Source of the DNA: Nonomuraea rubra
Lineage (GTDB): Bacteria; Actinomycetota; Actinomycetes; Streptosporangiales; Streptosporangiaceae
Reading direction: 5' to 3'
DNA: 64,000 bases
NCBI RefSeq assembly: GCF_014207985.1
Contig: NZ_JACHMI010000001.1
Span: 5,997,001-6,061,000, forward strand
The notes beneath the pieces are model-generated. The model had not been told where the DNA came from. It saw nothing but the letters and a program-made list of their open reading frames with translations, and made no database searches. Positions 42,562-50,216 of the stretch are shown piece after piece (the stretch's first letter is position 1; the number at the start of each line of letters is the position of its first letter). A program made the translations under genes and the position numbers.

Positions 42562-43515
42562 TCACACGAGCGCGAGCTGCGAGGCCCGCGGCTGCGACCG
42601 CGCCACCTCCGGCGCGCCGCACTCCATCCCGTACACCCGGCACAACTGCGCGATCTGCCCCGTGATCCGCCCCTCGTACGCCTCGGACGGCAGCCCCGAC
42701 CGGTCGTACAGCTCCTCATAGCGCGCCACCAGCTGCGGATGCGCCTGCCCCAGCCACTCCAGGTACCAGCCACGCGTGACCGGCGGCAGCCGCAGCACCA
42801 CCGGCTCCACCCGCCGCACCCCCGCCGCCGCGATCCGCCGCACCGTCGCCCCCAGCTGGTCGGCCGCGTCGCTGAGCAGCGGCAGCACCGGCGCCATCAC
42901 CACCCGGCAGTCCACCCCCGCCTCCACCAGCGCCGAAACCAGCTCCAGCCGCGCCTGCGCCGGCGGCGCCCCCGGCTCCACCACCCGCCGGATCCGCTCG
43001 TCCACGAACGCGATCGACACCGCCACCCGCGCACCCGCCCGCGCCAGCAGCTCCGCATCCCGCAACACCAGCGGCCCCTTGGTGTACACCGTGAACGGCG
43101 TCCCCGAACCCGCCAGCGCGCCGATCACACGCGGCATCAGCCGGTAGGTCTCCTCGGCCGCCTGATAGCAGTCACCGCCCAGGCCCACCGCCAGCTCGCC
43201 GCCGTCCCAGCGCGCCAGCTCCGCCCGCAGCCGCTCGGCCACGTTCGGCCGCACCACGATCCGCGTGTCGAAGTCACCGCCCCCGTCCAGGCCCAGCCGC
43301 CGATGCGCGGCACGGGCGCCGCAGCCGCGGCAGGCATGGGCGCAGCCACGGTAGGGGGAGACGGCCCACTGCTGGGCGATGCCCGCGGCCTGCGGCACCC
43401 GTTCGATCACCGTGCGGGCCTGCAGCTCGTAGAAGCCGTCACGCACCACCGCGCGCCGCTCGATCAGCGGACGATCGTCGGCGGCGTCGACCAGCGAAAG
43501 CGCGTCCCAAGCCAC
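42562..43515 (-). CDS. radical SAM protein (Rv2578c/SplB-like family)
   Basis: 317 residues from GTG. The iron-sulfur motif is YRGCAHACRGCGAR near residue 55 (Cys-x3-Cys-x2-Cys) with flanking SPYRGC typical of the Rv2578c/PA0069 family; later LVSALVEAGVDCRVVMAPVLP and GYxPR-like C-terminal parts follow. The family is widespread in actinobacteria, related to spore photoproduct lyase, and has no proven reaction. Converges with the MBL gene, 7 bp apart. Confidence 0.9.
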   Translation of the reverse strand: MAWDALSLVDAADDRPLIERRAVVRDGFYELQARTVIERVPQAAGIAQQWAVSPYRGCAHACRGCGARAAHRRLGLDGGGDFDTRIVVRPNVAERLRAELARWDGGELAVGLGGDCYQAAEETYRLMPRVIGALAGSGTPFTVYTKGPLVLRDAELLARAGARVAVSIAFVDERIRRVVEPGAPPAQARLELVSALVEAGVDCRVVMAPVLPLLSDAADQLGATVRRIAAAGVRRVEPVVLRLPPVTRGWYLEWLGQAHPQLVARYEELYDRSGLPSEAYEGRITGQIAQLCRVYGMECGAPEVARSQPRASQLALV

Positions 43516-43643
43516 ACCCTCCAGTGGAACACGTATTCGACTGCGTTTTCAAGCGGTTCCCCGCAACCCGCGCCGGGGGAGGACCACCACTAAAATCAGG
43601 ACACCCGTACCACTTTCCTAGAGCCCCCGGAGAAGAACCACCC

Positions 43644-43967
43644 ATGGCCTGGCTCCTGCTCGCCCTCGCCATCACCACCGAAGTCCTCGCCACCACCGCA
43701 CTCAAACTCAGCAACGGCTTCACCCACCTCGGCTGGACCATCGCCGTCGCCGCCGGCTACATCACCTCCTTCGCCCTGCTCTCCCAAGTCCTGAAACTCC
43801 AGCTCGACATGGGCACCGCCTACGCCGTCTGGTCCGGCGCCGGCACCGCCGCCATCGCCCTCATCGGCGCCGCCTTCATGGGCGAGACCCTCACCCCGCT
43901 CAAGATCGGCGGTATCCTGCTCATCATCGGCGGCGTCGTCCTCCTCAACCTCGCAGGTGGCCATTGA
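43644..43967 (+). CDS. SMR-family multidrug/quaternary ammonium pump
   Basis: 107 residues, four helices. EmrE/QacE hallmarks: catalytic Glu in ITTEVLATTALKLSNGF (residue about 12), the second-helix Trp, YAVWSGAGTAAIALIGAAFMGE and GGILLIIGGVVLLNLAG. It exchanges protons for hydrophobic cations as a dimer. The stop overlaps the TTG start of a TetR gene, which is its likely regulator. Confidence 0.93.
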   Translation: MAWLLLALAITTEVLATTALKLSNGFTHLGWTIAVAAGYITSFALLSQVLKLQLDMGTAYAVWSGAGTAAIALIGAAFMGETLTPLKIGGILLIIGGVVLLNLAGGH

Positions 43968-44926
43968 ACCTGGACCAGCACCCCACCCAGGAACCGGCCC
44001 AGCATCCCGCGCAGGAACCCGCCCAGGAACCCGCCCAGGAACGCAGCCGCCGCCGGCGCACCGCCCTGCTCGGCGCCGCCGTCGCCCTGCTCACCGAAGG
44101 CGGCTTCAACGCCGTCACCCACCGCGCCGTCGCCCACCGCGCCCGCCTGCCCCTGGCCGCCACCACCTACTACTTCGCCTCCCGCGACCAGCTCCTGGCC
44201 GAAGCCTTCGCCCAGCTCGTGGAGACCGAACTCGCCACCACCCGCGACTGGATCACCCAGCACGGCCTGGCCGCCCTGCCCGACCAGATCGCCGCCGCCG
44301 ACCGCACCCGCCAGCTCGGCCTGTGGGAGCTGTACGTCCACGCCGGCCGCGACCCCGTCCTGCAGCACATCGCCCGCCGCTGGACCGACGGCTGCGTCCA
44401 CCTCATCGCCGAAACCCTCCGCCTGCCCGCCACCGACCCCCGCGTCCGCCTCCTCTACACCACCGTCTCCACCCTCTGGCTCGAGCACATCGTCGAACAA
44501 CGCCCCCCGGACCAAGCCCGCGCGCTGCTCTCGCTCGCCCTCACCCACGCCATCAGCACGCACGACACCGCCATCAGCACGCACGACACGAAGGACACGA
44601 TGACCGGCCCCATCCACCACCTCGCGCTGCGCACCGACTGGGACCACGCCCGCACCACGGGGGAGTACCGCATCTCCACCCTCGGCCGCACCCTCGAAGA
44701 AGAAGGCTTCATCCACTGCAGCCGCGACCTCACCCAGCTGCACGGCGTCCACACCGCCTACTACAGCCACCTGACCGAGCCGCTGCTCGTCCTCGACATC
44801 GACCCCGAAGGACTCGACGTCCGCCTCGAGAACGGCTACCCGCACCTGTACGGGCCGCTGCCCGTCACCGCGGTCACCGCCACCCGCCCCTACAACCCCG
44901 CGGCACCGGGGGAGAGCACACCATGA
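43964..44926 (+). CDS. TetR regulator fused to a DUF952 domain
   Basis: 320 residues from a TTG (TTGA overlap with the SMR stop; AGGTGG upstream). After an N-terminal tail of EPAQ-type repeats, residues about 25-75 are a TetR HTH (ALLGAAVALLTEGGFNAVTHRAVAHRARLPLAATTYYFASRDQLL) and about 80-200 its ligand domain. A linker of two 21-bp repeats (ISTHDT) joins DUF952 (residues 213-320: LGRTLEEEGFIHCSRDLTQ, LLVLDIDPEGLDVRLENGYPHLYG). ATG 44600 with AAGGA 6 bp upstream could also start DUF952 alone. Fusion by loss of the TetR stop is likely. The SnoaL-like gene follows with ATGA overlap. Confidence 0.85.
   Translation: MNLDQHPTQEPAQHPAQEPAQEPAQERSRRRRTALLGAAVALLTEGGFNAVTHRAVAHRARLPLAATTYYFASRDQLLAEAFAQLVETELATTRDWITQHGLAALPDQIAAADRTRQLGLWELYVHAGRDPVLQHIARRWTDGCVHLIAETLRLPATDPRVRLLYTTVSTLWLEHIVEQRPPDQARALLSLALTHAISTHDTAISTHDTKDTMTGPIHHLALRTDWDHARTTGEYRISTLGRTLEEEGFIHCSRDLTQLHGVHTAYYSHLTEPLLVLDIDPEGLDVRLENGYPHLYGPLPVTAVTATRPYNPAAPGESTP
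44549..44590 (+). repeat. 2 x 21-bp repeat in the TetR-DUF952 linker
   Basis: GCCATCAGCACGCACGACAC followed by C or G, two units, 44549-44569 and 44570-44590, differing at the last base. It ends 9 bp before the internal ATG of the DUF952 part. Confidence 0.9.
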
Positions 44927-45306
44927 CCAGCCTGGACACCCGCCAGGCCGCCCAGCGCTTCGCCGACACCTGGCAACACGGCTGGACCCACCACGACGTC
45001 GCCGCCATCACCGCCCTCTACCACGACGACGCCGTCCACACCAGCATGCCGTTCCGCCCCCCGCACCGCGGCAAACAGGCCATCGCCGACTACATCACCT
45101 GGTCCTTCACCGGCGAGAACGACCCCCAGGTGACCTTCTCCGCGCCCGTCGTCGACGCCGGCCAGGCCGCCATCGAGTTCCGCGTCCACGCCTACGACAA
45201 CGGCCGCCCCATCACGCTTGCGGGCTGCGTCTTCGTCCAGTTCGACACCGACGGCCTCGCCGTACGGACCCGCGACTACTGGCACACCGCCGACGGCCAC
45301 CTATGA
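44923..45306 (+). CDS. SnoaL-like/NTF2-fold protein
   Basis: 127 residues, ATG overlapping the preceding stop (ATGA). NTF2-like fold: AAQRFADTWQHGWTHHDVAAITALYHDDAVHTSMPFRPPHRGKQAIADYI and a final LAVRTRDYWHTADG. Proteins of this type are isomerases, cyclases or ligand-binding proteins. It is the last gene of the SMR-TetR/DUF952-SnoaL operon. Confidence 0.88.
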   Translation: MTSLDTRQAAQRFADTWQHGWTHHDVAAITALYHDDAVHTSMPFRPPHRGKQAIADYITWSFTGENDPQVTFSAPVVDAGQAAIEFRVHAYDNGRPITLAGCVFVQFDTDGLAVRTRDYWHTADGHL

Positions 45307-45322
45307 GAGGGGGCGCCGGGAG

Positions 45323-45601
45323 TCAGCGCACCACCCGCAGCGGCGCACGCTGCGGCAGCGGCGCCTGGCCCTGCCCGGCATCCGGCATCGGAACAGGGGA
45401 GGGGGCCGCCTGCGGCCGCACCATCTGCTGCGTCTGCTGCTGTGCCTGCTGCTGCTGTGCCTGCCCGGCGGCCTCGGCACACCCGCCCGCGCAGTACCCG
45501 TTCGTCACGATCAGCCGCCCCCGCAGCGGCGTGTACGACTCCTTACCGGTGGCGGGCAGAACCCGCCGGCACACCGGGCATAACACCGACTCGTTCCCCA
45601 C
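45323..45601 (-). CDS. small Cys- and Gln-rich putative zinc-binding protein
   Basis: 92 residues from GTG 45601, preferred because AGGAG lies 6 bp upstream; a longer start (45640) is possible. CPVC (start) and CAGGC form a likely zinc site; a Gln-rich run (QAQQQQAQQQTQQM) and a Pro-rich tail follow. No family recognised. Confidence 0.6.
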   Translation of the reverse strand: MGNESVLCPVCRRVLPATGKESYTPLRGRLIVTNGYCAGGCAEAAGQAQQQQAQQQTQQMVRPQAAPSPVPMPDAGQGQAPLPQRAPLRVVR

Positions 45602-45640
45602 GTGCTGCTCCTCTCGCGGCGCGAATAGCAGGAGCTCCAC

Positions 45641-45943
45641 CCTACGGCCACACCCGGCGCCAAGGACAGCGAATCAACGCAGAGTCAAGCAGGACGTCAG
45701 CGCCCGAACACCGCACCCCACCAGAGCCGATGACACCGCGTAACCCCCGCTCAGCCGCCCTCCGCACCCCTCACAACCCCCGCCGTGACGCGCCGCAGGC
45801 GTCAGAAAAAACTTCCCACCAGACCCGCCCGCCCCAGCCGCGAAGGGGAGCCCCCACCACCCTTACTTGACATAATGTTCATTATCGAGCAACCACGAAC
45901 GGGGCCCGGCATAAACCACCCGCACCCGGGAAGACGCCCCACC
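45641..45943. other. 303-bp spacer with one promoter-like site
   Basis: No gene-like frame. Its only clear feature is the palindrome at 45872-45885. The rest is C-rich, low-complexity sequence. Confidence 0.5.
45867..45885. promoter_or_regulatory. TTGACA box overlapping an ATAATGTTCATTAT palindrome
   Basis: TTGACA (45867-45872) is joined to the perfect 14-bp palindrome ATAATGTTCATTAT (45872-45885). No good -10 was found at standard spacing. This AT-rich site in a GC-rich spacer is likely an operator for the small membrane protein gene. Confidence 0.5.
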
Positions 45944-46198
45944 ATGCCCCCGATGGACATCGCCTCACCCAGCATCATCGCCCTCACCGCGGTCATCACC
46001 GCCGCCGCCATCTGGCTCATCATCCTCGCCGCCAGACTCACCAGAAACCCCCGCAACCGCCCCGGCATCAGCATCGACCTCGTCGACCAGGCGCGCGAAC
46101 TCAAAGCCCTCGGCCAGATCCAGGAAGCCGTCTTCCTCGTCCGCGGCGAAACCGGCATGAGCCAGCGCGCCGCCGCCCGCTTCGTCAACCGCCTATAA
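45944..46198 (+). CDS. 84-aa membrane protein with L7/L12-like C-terminal motif
   Basis: ATG 45944 (45953 is another possible start). One hydrophobic helix (IIALTAVITAAAIWLIILAARL) is followed by a cytoplasmic segment IDLVDQARELKALGQIQEAVFLVRGETGMSQRAAARFVNRL, whose helix-turn-helix pattern resembles the C-terminal fold of ribosomal protein L7/L12. Similar small proteins occur widely in actinomycetes without known role. Confidence 0.7.
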   Translation: MPPMDIASPSIIALTAVITAAAIWLIILAARLTRNPRNRPGISIDLVDQARELKALGQIQEAVFLVRGETGMSQRAAARFVNRL

Positions 46199-46276
46199 CC
46201 CCCCACTTATCAACGCTTCACCACCCCCCGCCCCGGGAATGCACACCCCTGGCCCACACCACCCAGGGAGACCACC

Positions 46277-47548
46277 ATGCCCGCCACGCCCGCCCCCATC
46301 CCCGCAACCCCCGGCCAAGCAGGCCAAGCCCTCGCCGACCCCCACACCTACACCGACGAAACCCGCCTGCACACCGCCCTCACCCTCCTGCGCCACCAAG
46401 CCCCCGTCCACCACGTCACCGCCCCCGGCTACACCCCCTTCTGGGCCATCACCCGCCACGCCGACATCCTGGCCATCGAACGCGACCACACCCTCTGGCT
46501 CAACGCCCCCCGCCCCGTCCTGCGCACCACCGCACTCGACCAGGCCCTGCACACCCGCCGCAGCCAAGGCAAAGCCCTCACCAGCATCGTCCACCTCGAC
46601 GAACCCCACCACCGACCCCTGCGCGCCATCGCCGCCGACTGGTTCCGCCCCCACGCCATGCGCACCCTGCACACCCGCATCCGCGACCTGGCCCGCCGCC
46701 ACGTCGACCTCATGGCCCAGCACGGCACCACCTGCGACTTCGCCCGCCAGATCGCCGCCCACTACCCCCTCTACGTCATCCTCACCCTCCTCGGCCTGCC
46801 CGAATCCGACTTCCCCCGCATGCTCCACCTCACCCAGCAGCTCTTCGGCCACAACGACGACGAGACCGGACGCGGCACCGGCACCCCCCGCGACCACACC
46901 GGCGTCCTGGAAGACCTCTTCGCCTACTTCCACCACCTCACCGCCACCCGCCGCGCCCACCCCACCACCGACCTCGCCTCCCAGATCGCCAACGCCCGCA
47001 TCGACGGCCACCTTCTCGACGACAACACCGCCGCCTCCTACTACATCCTCATCGCCACCGCCGGCCACGACACCACCACCTCCACCATCGCCGGCGGCCT
47101 GGAAGCCCTCATCCGCCACCCCGAGCAGCTGCGGCGCCTGCGCGACGACCCCGCCCTGCTGCCGTCGGCCGTCGAGGAGATGATCCGCTGGGTCAGCCCC
47201 GTCAAGGCGTTCATGCGCACCGCCGCCGCCGACACCCAGGTGCGCGGCGTCCCCATCGGCAAGGGCGAGTCGGTGCTGCTGTCCTACCCCTCGGCCAACC
47301 GGGACGAGGACGTCTTCGGCGAGCCGTTCCGCTTCGACGCCGGGCGGGAGCCGAACCGGCATCTGGCGTTCGGGTTCGGGGTGCACTACTGCCTGGGCGC
47401 GGCGCTGGCGCGGATGGAGGCCGTGGCGTTGTTCGGTGAGCTGCTGCCGCGGCTGGCGAGCATCGAGCTGGACGGTGAGCCGGCATGGACGGCGACGACG
47501 TTCGTGGGCGGGCTGAAGCGGCTGCCGGTCCGCTACTCCCTCACGTGA
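46277..47548 (+). CDS. cytochrome P450
   Basis: 423 residues, ATG with GGGAGA 6 bp upstream. I-helix ATAGHDTTTS, K-helix EEMIRWVSPVKAF (ExxR), heme loop FGFGVHYCLGAALARME with the Cys ligand near residue 370. Soluble bacterial class, resembling the CYP124/125/142-like sterol/fatty-acid-type clan in general shape. No ferredoxin gene adjacent. Codon third positions are strongly C-ending up to about 47.13 kb and G-ending afterwards, so the composition boundary falls inside the gene. Confidence 0.93.
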   Translation: MPATPAPIPATPGQAGQALADPHTYTDETRLHTALTLLRHQAPVHHVTAPGYTPFWAITRHADILAIERDHTLWLNAPRPVLRTTALDQALHTRRSQGKALTSIVHLDEPHHRPLRAIAADWFRPHAMRTLHTRIRDLARRHVDLMAQHGTTCDFARQIAAHYPLYVILTLLGLPESDFPRMLHLTQQLFGHNDDETGRGTGTPRDHTGVLEDLFAYFHHLTATRRAHPTTDLASQIANARIDGHLLDDNTAASYYILIATAGHDTTTSTIAGGLEALIRHPEQLRRLRDDPALLPSAVEEMIRWVSPVKAFMRTAAADTQVRGVPIGKGESVLLSYPSANRDEDVFGEPFRFDAGREPNRHLAFGFGVHYCLGAALARMEAVALFGELLPRLASIELDGEPAWTATTFVGGLKRLPVRYSLT

Positions 47549-47574
47549 CCGGCCGGTGGGCGGACGTATGCGTT

Positions 47575-47604
47575 ACCAGACAGAAGCTGGATTCTGTCTG
47601 GTTT
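47575..47604 (+). terminator. intrinsic terminator after the P450 gene
   Basis: 11-bp stem ACCAGACAGAA / TTCTGTCTGGT with loop GCTGGA, followed by TTT, 26 bp after the stop codon. Confidence 0.85.
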
Positions 47605-47733
47605 GACCAATACTGCCACTTTTAATCCTTATGGTCCGTTTTCGCAGGGTGTGGGACCCCGCGAGGTTGCAGCCGCCGTGACGGCGGGCGAGCGGCGCCC
47701 CGCGCCCGGAAGATCGTCGTAGCATGCCATGCC

Positions 47734-48231
47734 ATGAGCAGACGATTAACGGTCACGGCCGTCCTGGCTCTGGCCATCCCCGCCGCGCTCGTCCCCTCCC
47801 CCGCCCTGGCGGCCCCGAAGACGTACCTGATCAAGAACGACGACCGCTGCCTGACCTACGCGGTGGACCGCACCCCGGCCAGACTGGGCTTCCGTGCCCA
47901 GGCGAACTACTGCCCGTCCACGACGTTCGGCGGTTATCTGTGGAAGCGCACGGCGCGCTCCCAGCTCGCCGTCACCTACCGCGGGCGCACGTACTGCCTG
48001 GGCGCGCCCCAGGGCACCGCCGTGCAGGTGGGGCGGTGCAGCGGGGACAAGCGCCAGCAGTTCACCTTCCCGGTGGTCGAGGAGGGTGTGTGGGACACGG
48101 TCGTCCGGATCAGATGGAAGCATCTGCGCAACCTGTGCCTGCACCACAATGTGCGGCGTCCGTGGGAGATCTCCGCGGTGACGTGCGGCCGTTCCGGCAG
48201 TGACCAGCACTGGGTCATGGTGCGCCGGTGA
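47734..48231 (+). CDS. secreted ricin-B-like (beta-trefoil) protein
   Basis: 165 residues, signal peptide MSRRLTVTAVLALAIPAALV with an ALA-AP cleavage site near residue 27. The mature part has repeated CL/QQF-type units (RCLTYAV, YCLGAPQGTAVQVGRCSGDKRQQFTF, LCLHHN, DQHWVM) that suit a beta-trefoil lectin, probably exported and sugar-binding. Paired Cys suggest disulfides. Confidence 0.75.
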   Translation: MSRRLTVTAVLALAIPAALVPSPALAAPKTYLIKNDDRCLTYAVDRTPARLGFRAQANYCPSTTFGGYLWKRTARSQLAVTYRGRTYCLGAPQGTAVQVGRCSGDKRQQFTFPVVEEGVWDTVVRIRWKHLRNLCLHHNVRRPWEISAVTCGRSGSDQHWVMVRR

Positions 48232-48370
48232 CGGCCTGCCCGGCCGGTGCCGGTGGCGCTCCGTCGAACGTGCCGGGCTTCGTGATGCCGCAGGTCAATC
48301 GGTCAGGTACAGCCGGACGGCTTCCGGCGCGTCTTTCGCAGAGCGCCAACACACCCCTGGGGCAGATCAG

Positions 48371-49603
48371 ATGACCTCCGCTTTCCGTCGTTACGTCACC
48401 GCCGACGGTTTCAGCCAGTTCGGCACTCACGTCACGCGCGTGGCCCTCCCTCTCGTCGCGCTGCTGGTGCTGGACGCGGGCCCGTTGGAGCTCGGCCTGC
48501 TCGGCGCGGCCGAGATGGTTGGTTTCCTCCTGTTCGGGCTGCCTGCCGGTGTGTGGGTGGACCGGTTGCGCAGGAAGCCCATTCTGGTGACGGCCGACGT
48601 GCTGCGTGCGGTGTCGCTGGTGTCCGTCCCGATCGCTGCGCTGTTCGACGCGCTCACGCTGGCGCAGCTCTACGCGGTCGCCGTGATCGTCAGCATCGGT
48701 ACGGCCTTCTTCGACGTCGCTCACCTGAGCTTCCTGCCCTCCATCGTGACCAAGGAGCAGCTGCCCAAGGGCATGGGGACGCTGGAGTCCGTGCGCAGCC
48801 TCGCCGTGCTGTTCGGTCCGGGGTTCGGCGGCTGGCTGGTGCAGGTGCTCACGGCGCCCATCGCCATCGTGGCCGACGCGGTGAGCTACCTGATCTCCGC
48901 GATCCTGCTGGCGACCGTCAAGGCCGAGGAGACCCCTTCCGGGGGGCGCGTGAGCCTGATGGAGGGCCTGCGTTACGTGTTCGGCCATCCCATCCTGCGC
49001 CTGATCGGCCTGGCCGGCGCCGTGAACATGTTCGTCAGTGGCATCTGGGTCATCGTCCGGCCGTTGTACCTGGTTGGCGAGCTGGGCGTGGGCGCGGCGG
49101 GCTACGGTCTGATGATCTCGGGCGCGGGGGTGGGCGGTCTGCTCGGCGCGCTTCTGGCGCCACGGGTGATCGCCCGGTTCGGTCACGGCCTCACGATGTG
49201 CGGCGCGGCCGTTCTCATGCTGCCGCTCTTCGTGCTGGTCGCGTTCACGGGGCCCGGCTGGCGGCTCGGCCTGTACCCGATCGGCATGGGGTTCATCTTC
49301 CTGGTCGCGGTCATGCTGGATGTCGCTCAGGGCAGTTACCGCCAGGCGATCTGCCCGGAAGCCCTGCGCGGCAGGATGAACGCGAGCCTCCGCTTCCTCA
49401 TGTGGGGTTCGCTGCCGCTCGGCGGTGTCGTCGGCGGGCTGCTGGGCGAGGTCGTCACCGTTCACCAGCTCCTGTGGATCTCCTGCCTCGGCTCCGTGGC
49501 GGCCCACCTGCCGTTCGTGCTGGTTCGCGCCGTACGGAAGCTCACGGTCACGGGCGACGGTGGCCGTGTGGACTCCGGGGCGGAGGAGGGCAGCCGCGCG
49601 TAG
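48371..49603 (+). CDS. MFS transporter (DHA3-type exporter)
   Basis: 410 residues, 12 helices, ATG 48371. N-terminal FRRYVTADGFSQFGTHVTRVALPLVALLVL and the loop motif GLPAGVWVDRLRRKP (MFS motif A) place it with macrolide/enterobactin-exporter-like DHA3 proteins. Helix 7-8 region GHPILRLIGLAGAVNMF and ICPEALRGRMNA motif are typical. Predicted drug or siderophore exporter. No regulator next to it. Confidence 0.9.
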   Translation: MTSAFRRYVTADGFSQFGTHVTRVALPLVALLVLDAGPLELGLLGAAEMVGFLLFGLPAGVWVDRLRRKPILVTADVLRAVSLVSVPIAALFDALTLAQLYAVAVIVSIGTAFFDVAHLSFLPSIVTKEQLPKGMGTLESVRSLAVLFGPGFGGWLVQVLTAPIAIVADAVSYLISAILLATVKAEETPSGGRVSLMEGLRYVFGHPILRLIGLAGAVNMFVSGIWVIVRPLYLVGELGVGAAGYGLMISGAGVGGLLGALLAPRVIARFGHGLTMCGAAVLMLPLFVLVAFTGPGWRLGLYPIGMGFIFLVAVMLDVAQGSYRQAICPEALRGRMNASLRFLMWGSLPLGGVVGGLLGEVVTVHQLLWISCLGSVAAHLPFVLVRAVRKLTVTGDGGRVDSGAEEGSRA

Positions 49604-50216
49604 TCGGATGTGGCTGCTGGGCGACGGTCGTGAAGGTGCGGGCCGCCGGGCGTGCGGGGCTCGTCGGGTGGGAGGTCGCCTGGTGAGCGTACTGGGGGTG
49701 TGCTCCTTCGGCGATGGCCGGGTGTCGCTCCCCCGGCCCCGTGGCGGTCAATCGGTGATCAGTGGCGGGTTTGGATCGCCGTTGGGCGGGGTTGGGTCAA
49801 GGGGTTGTCGGGGGCTCCTGTCCTGGGCGTGACCTGGGCGGGTGGGGTGCGGGGTGATGCTGGAGGGTGTCGGCGCAGGTGGTGCGTGGTGGCGTGGTCT
49901 CCGGGTCTGCGGGCTTGGGGGGCGGGTCATCGCCTGGGGGTCCGGGTTGCCTCCCTCGCCCGGGCCCCCTCCCCTGGTCTGTGGTGTGGGCGCGCGTGGA
50001 GGGATTTTCTGGGCAAAGCGGGTCAATTGGGGCTGGTCAGGGTGGCTTTTTGCGGTGAATGGTCACCAGTAGTGGAAGTTTCGTGTCAGCATCGTGGGAT
50101 GTATGGGTCATATGGGTCTGCCGTAAATGCCGGTGACGCGTGTTTCCGCCCGTGGTCCGGCCGGTAGTCCCCCGCCCTGGTGCCGTCCTCTCCCCTGCCT
50201 GGAAAGAAGTGTCGCG
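49604..50216. other. 613-bp spacer before the hoxX-like operon
   Basis: G-rich plus strand with no convincing gene or terminator; open frames on both strands are Pro/Arg-rich shadows. Near the right end there are AT-richer words (TTTTTGCGGTGAATGG at about 50047 and ATGTATGGGTCATATGGG at about 50100) that may hold the promoter of the following operon. Confidence 0.5.
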
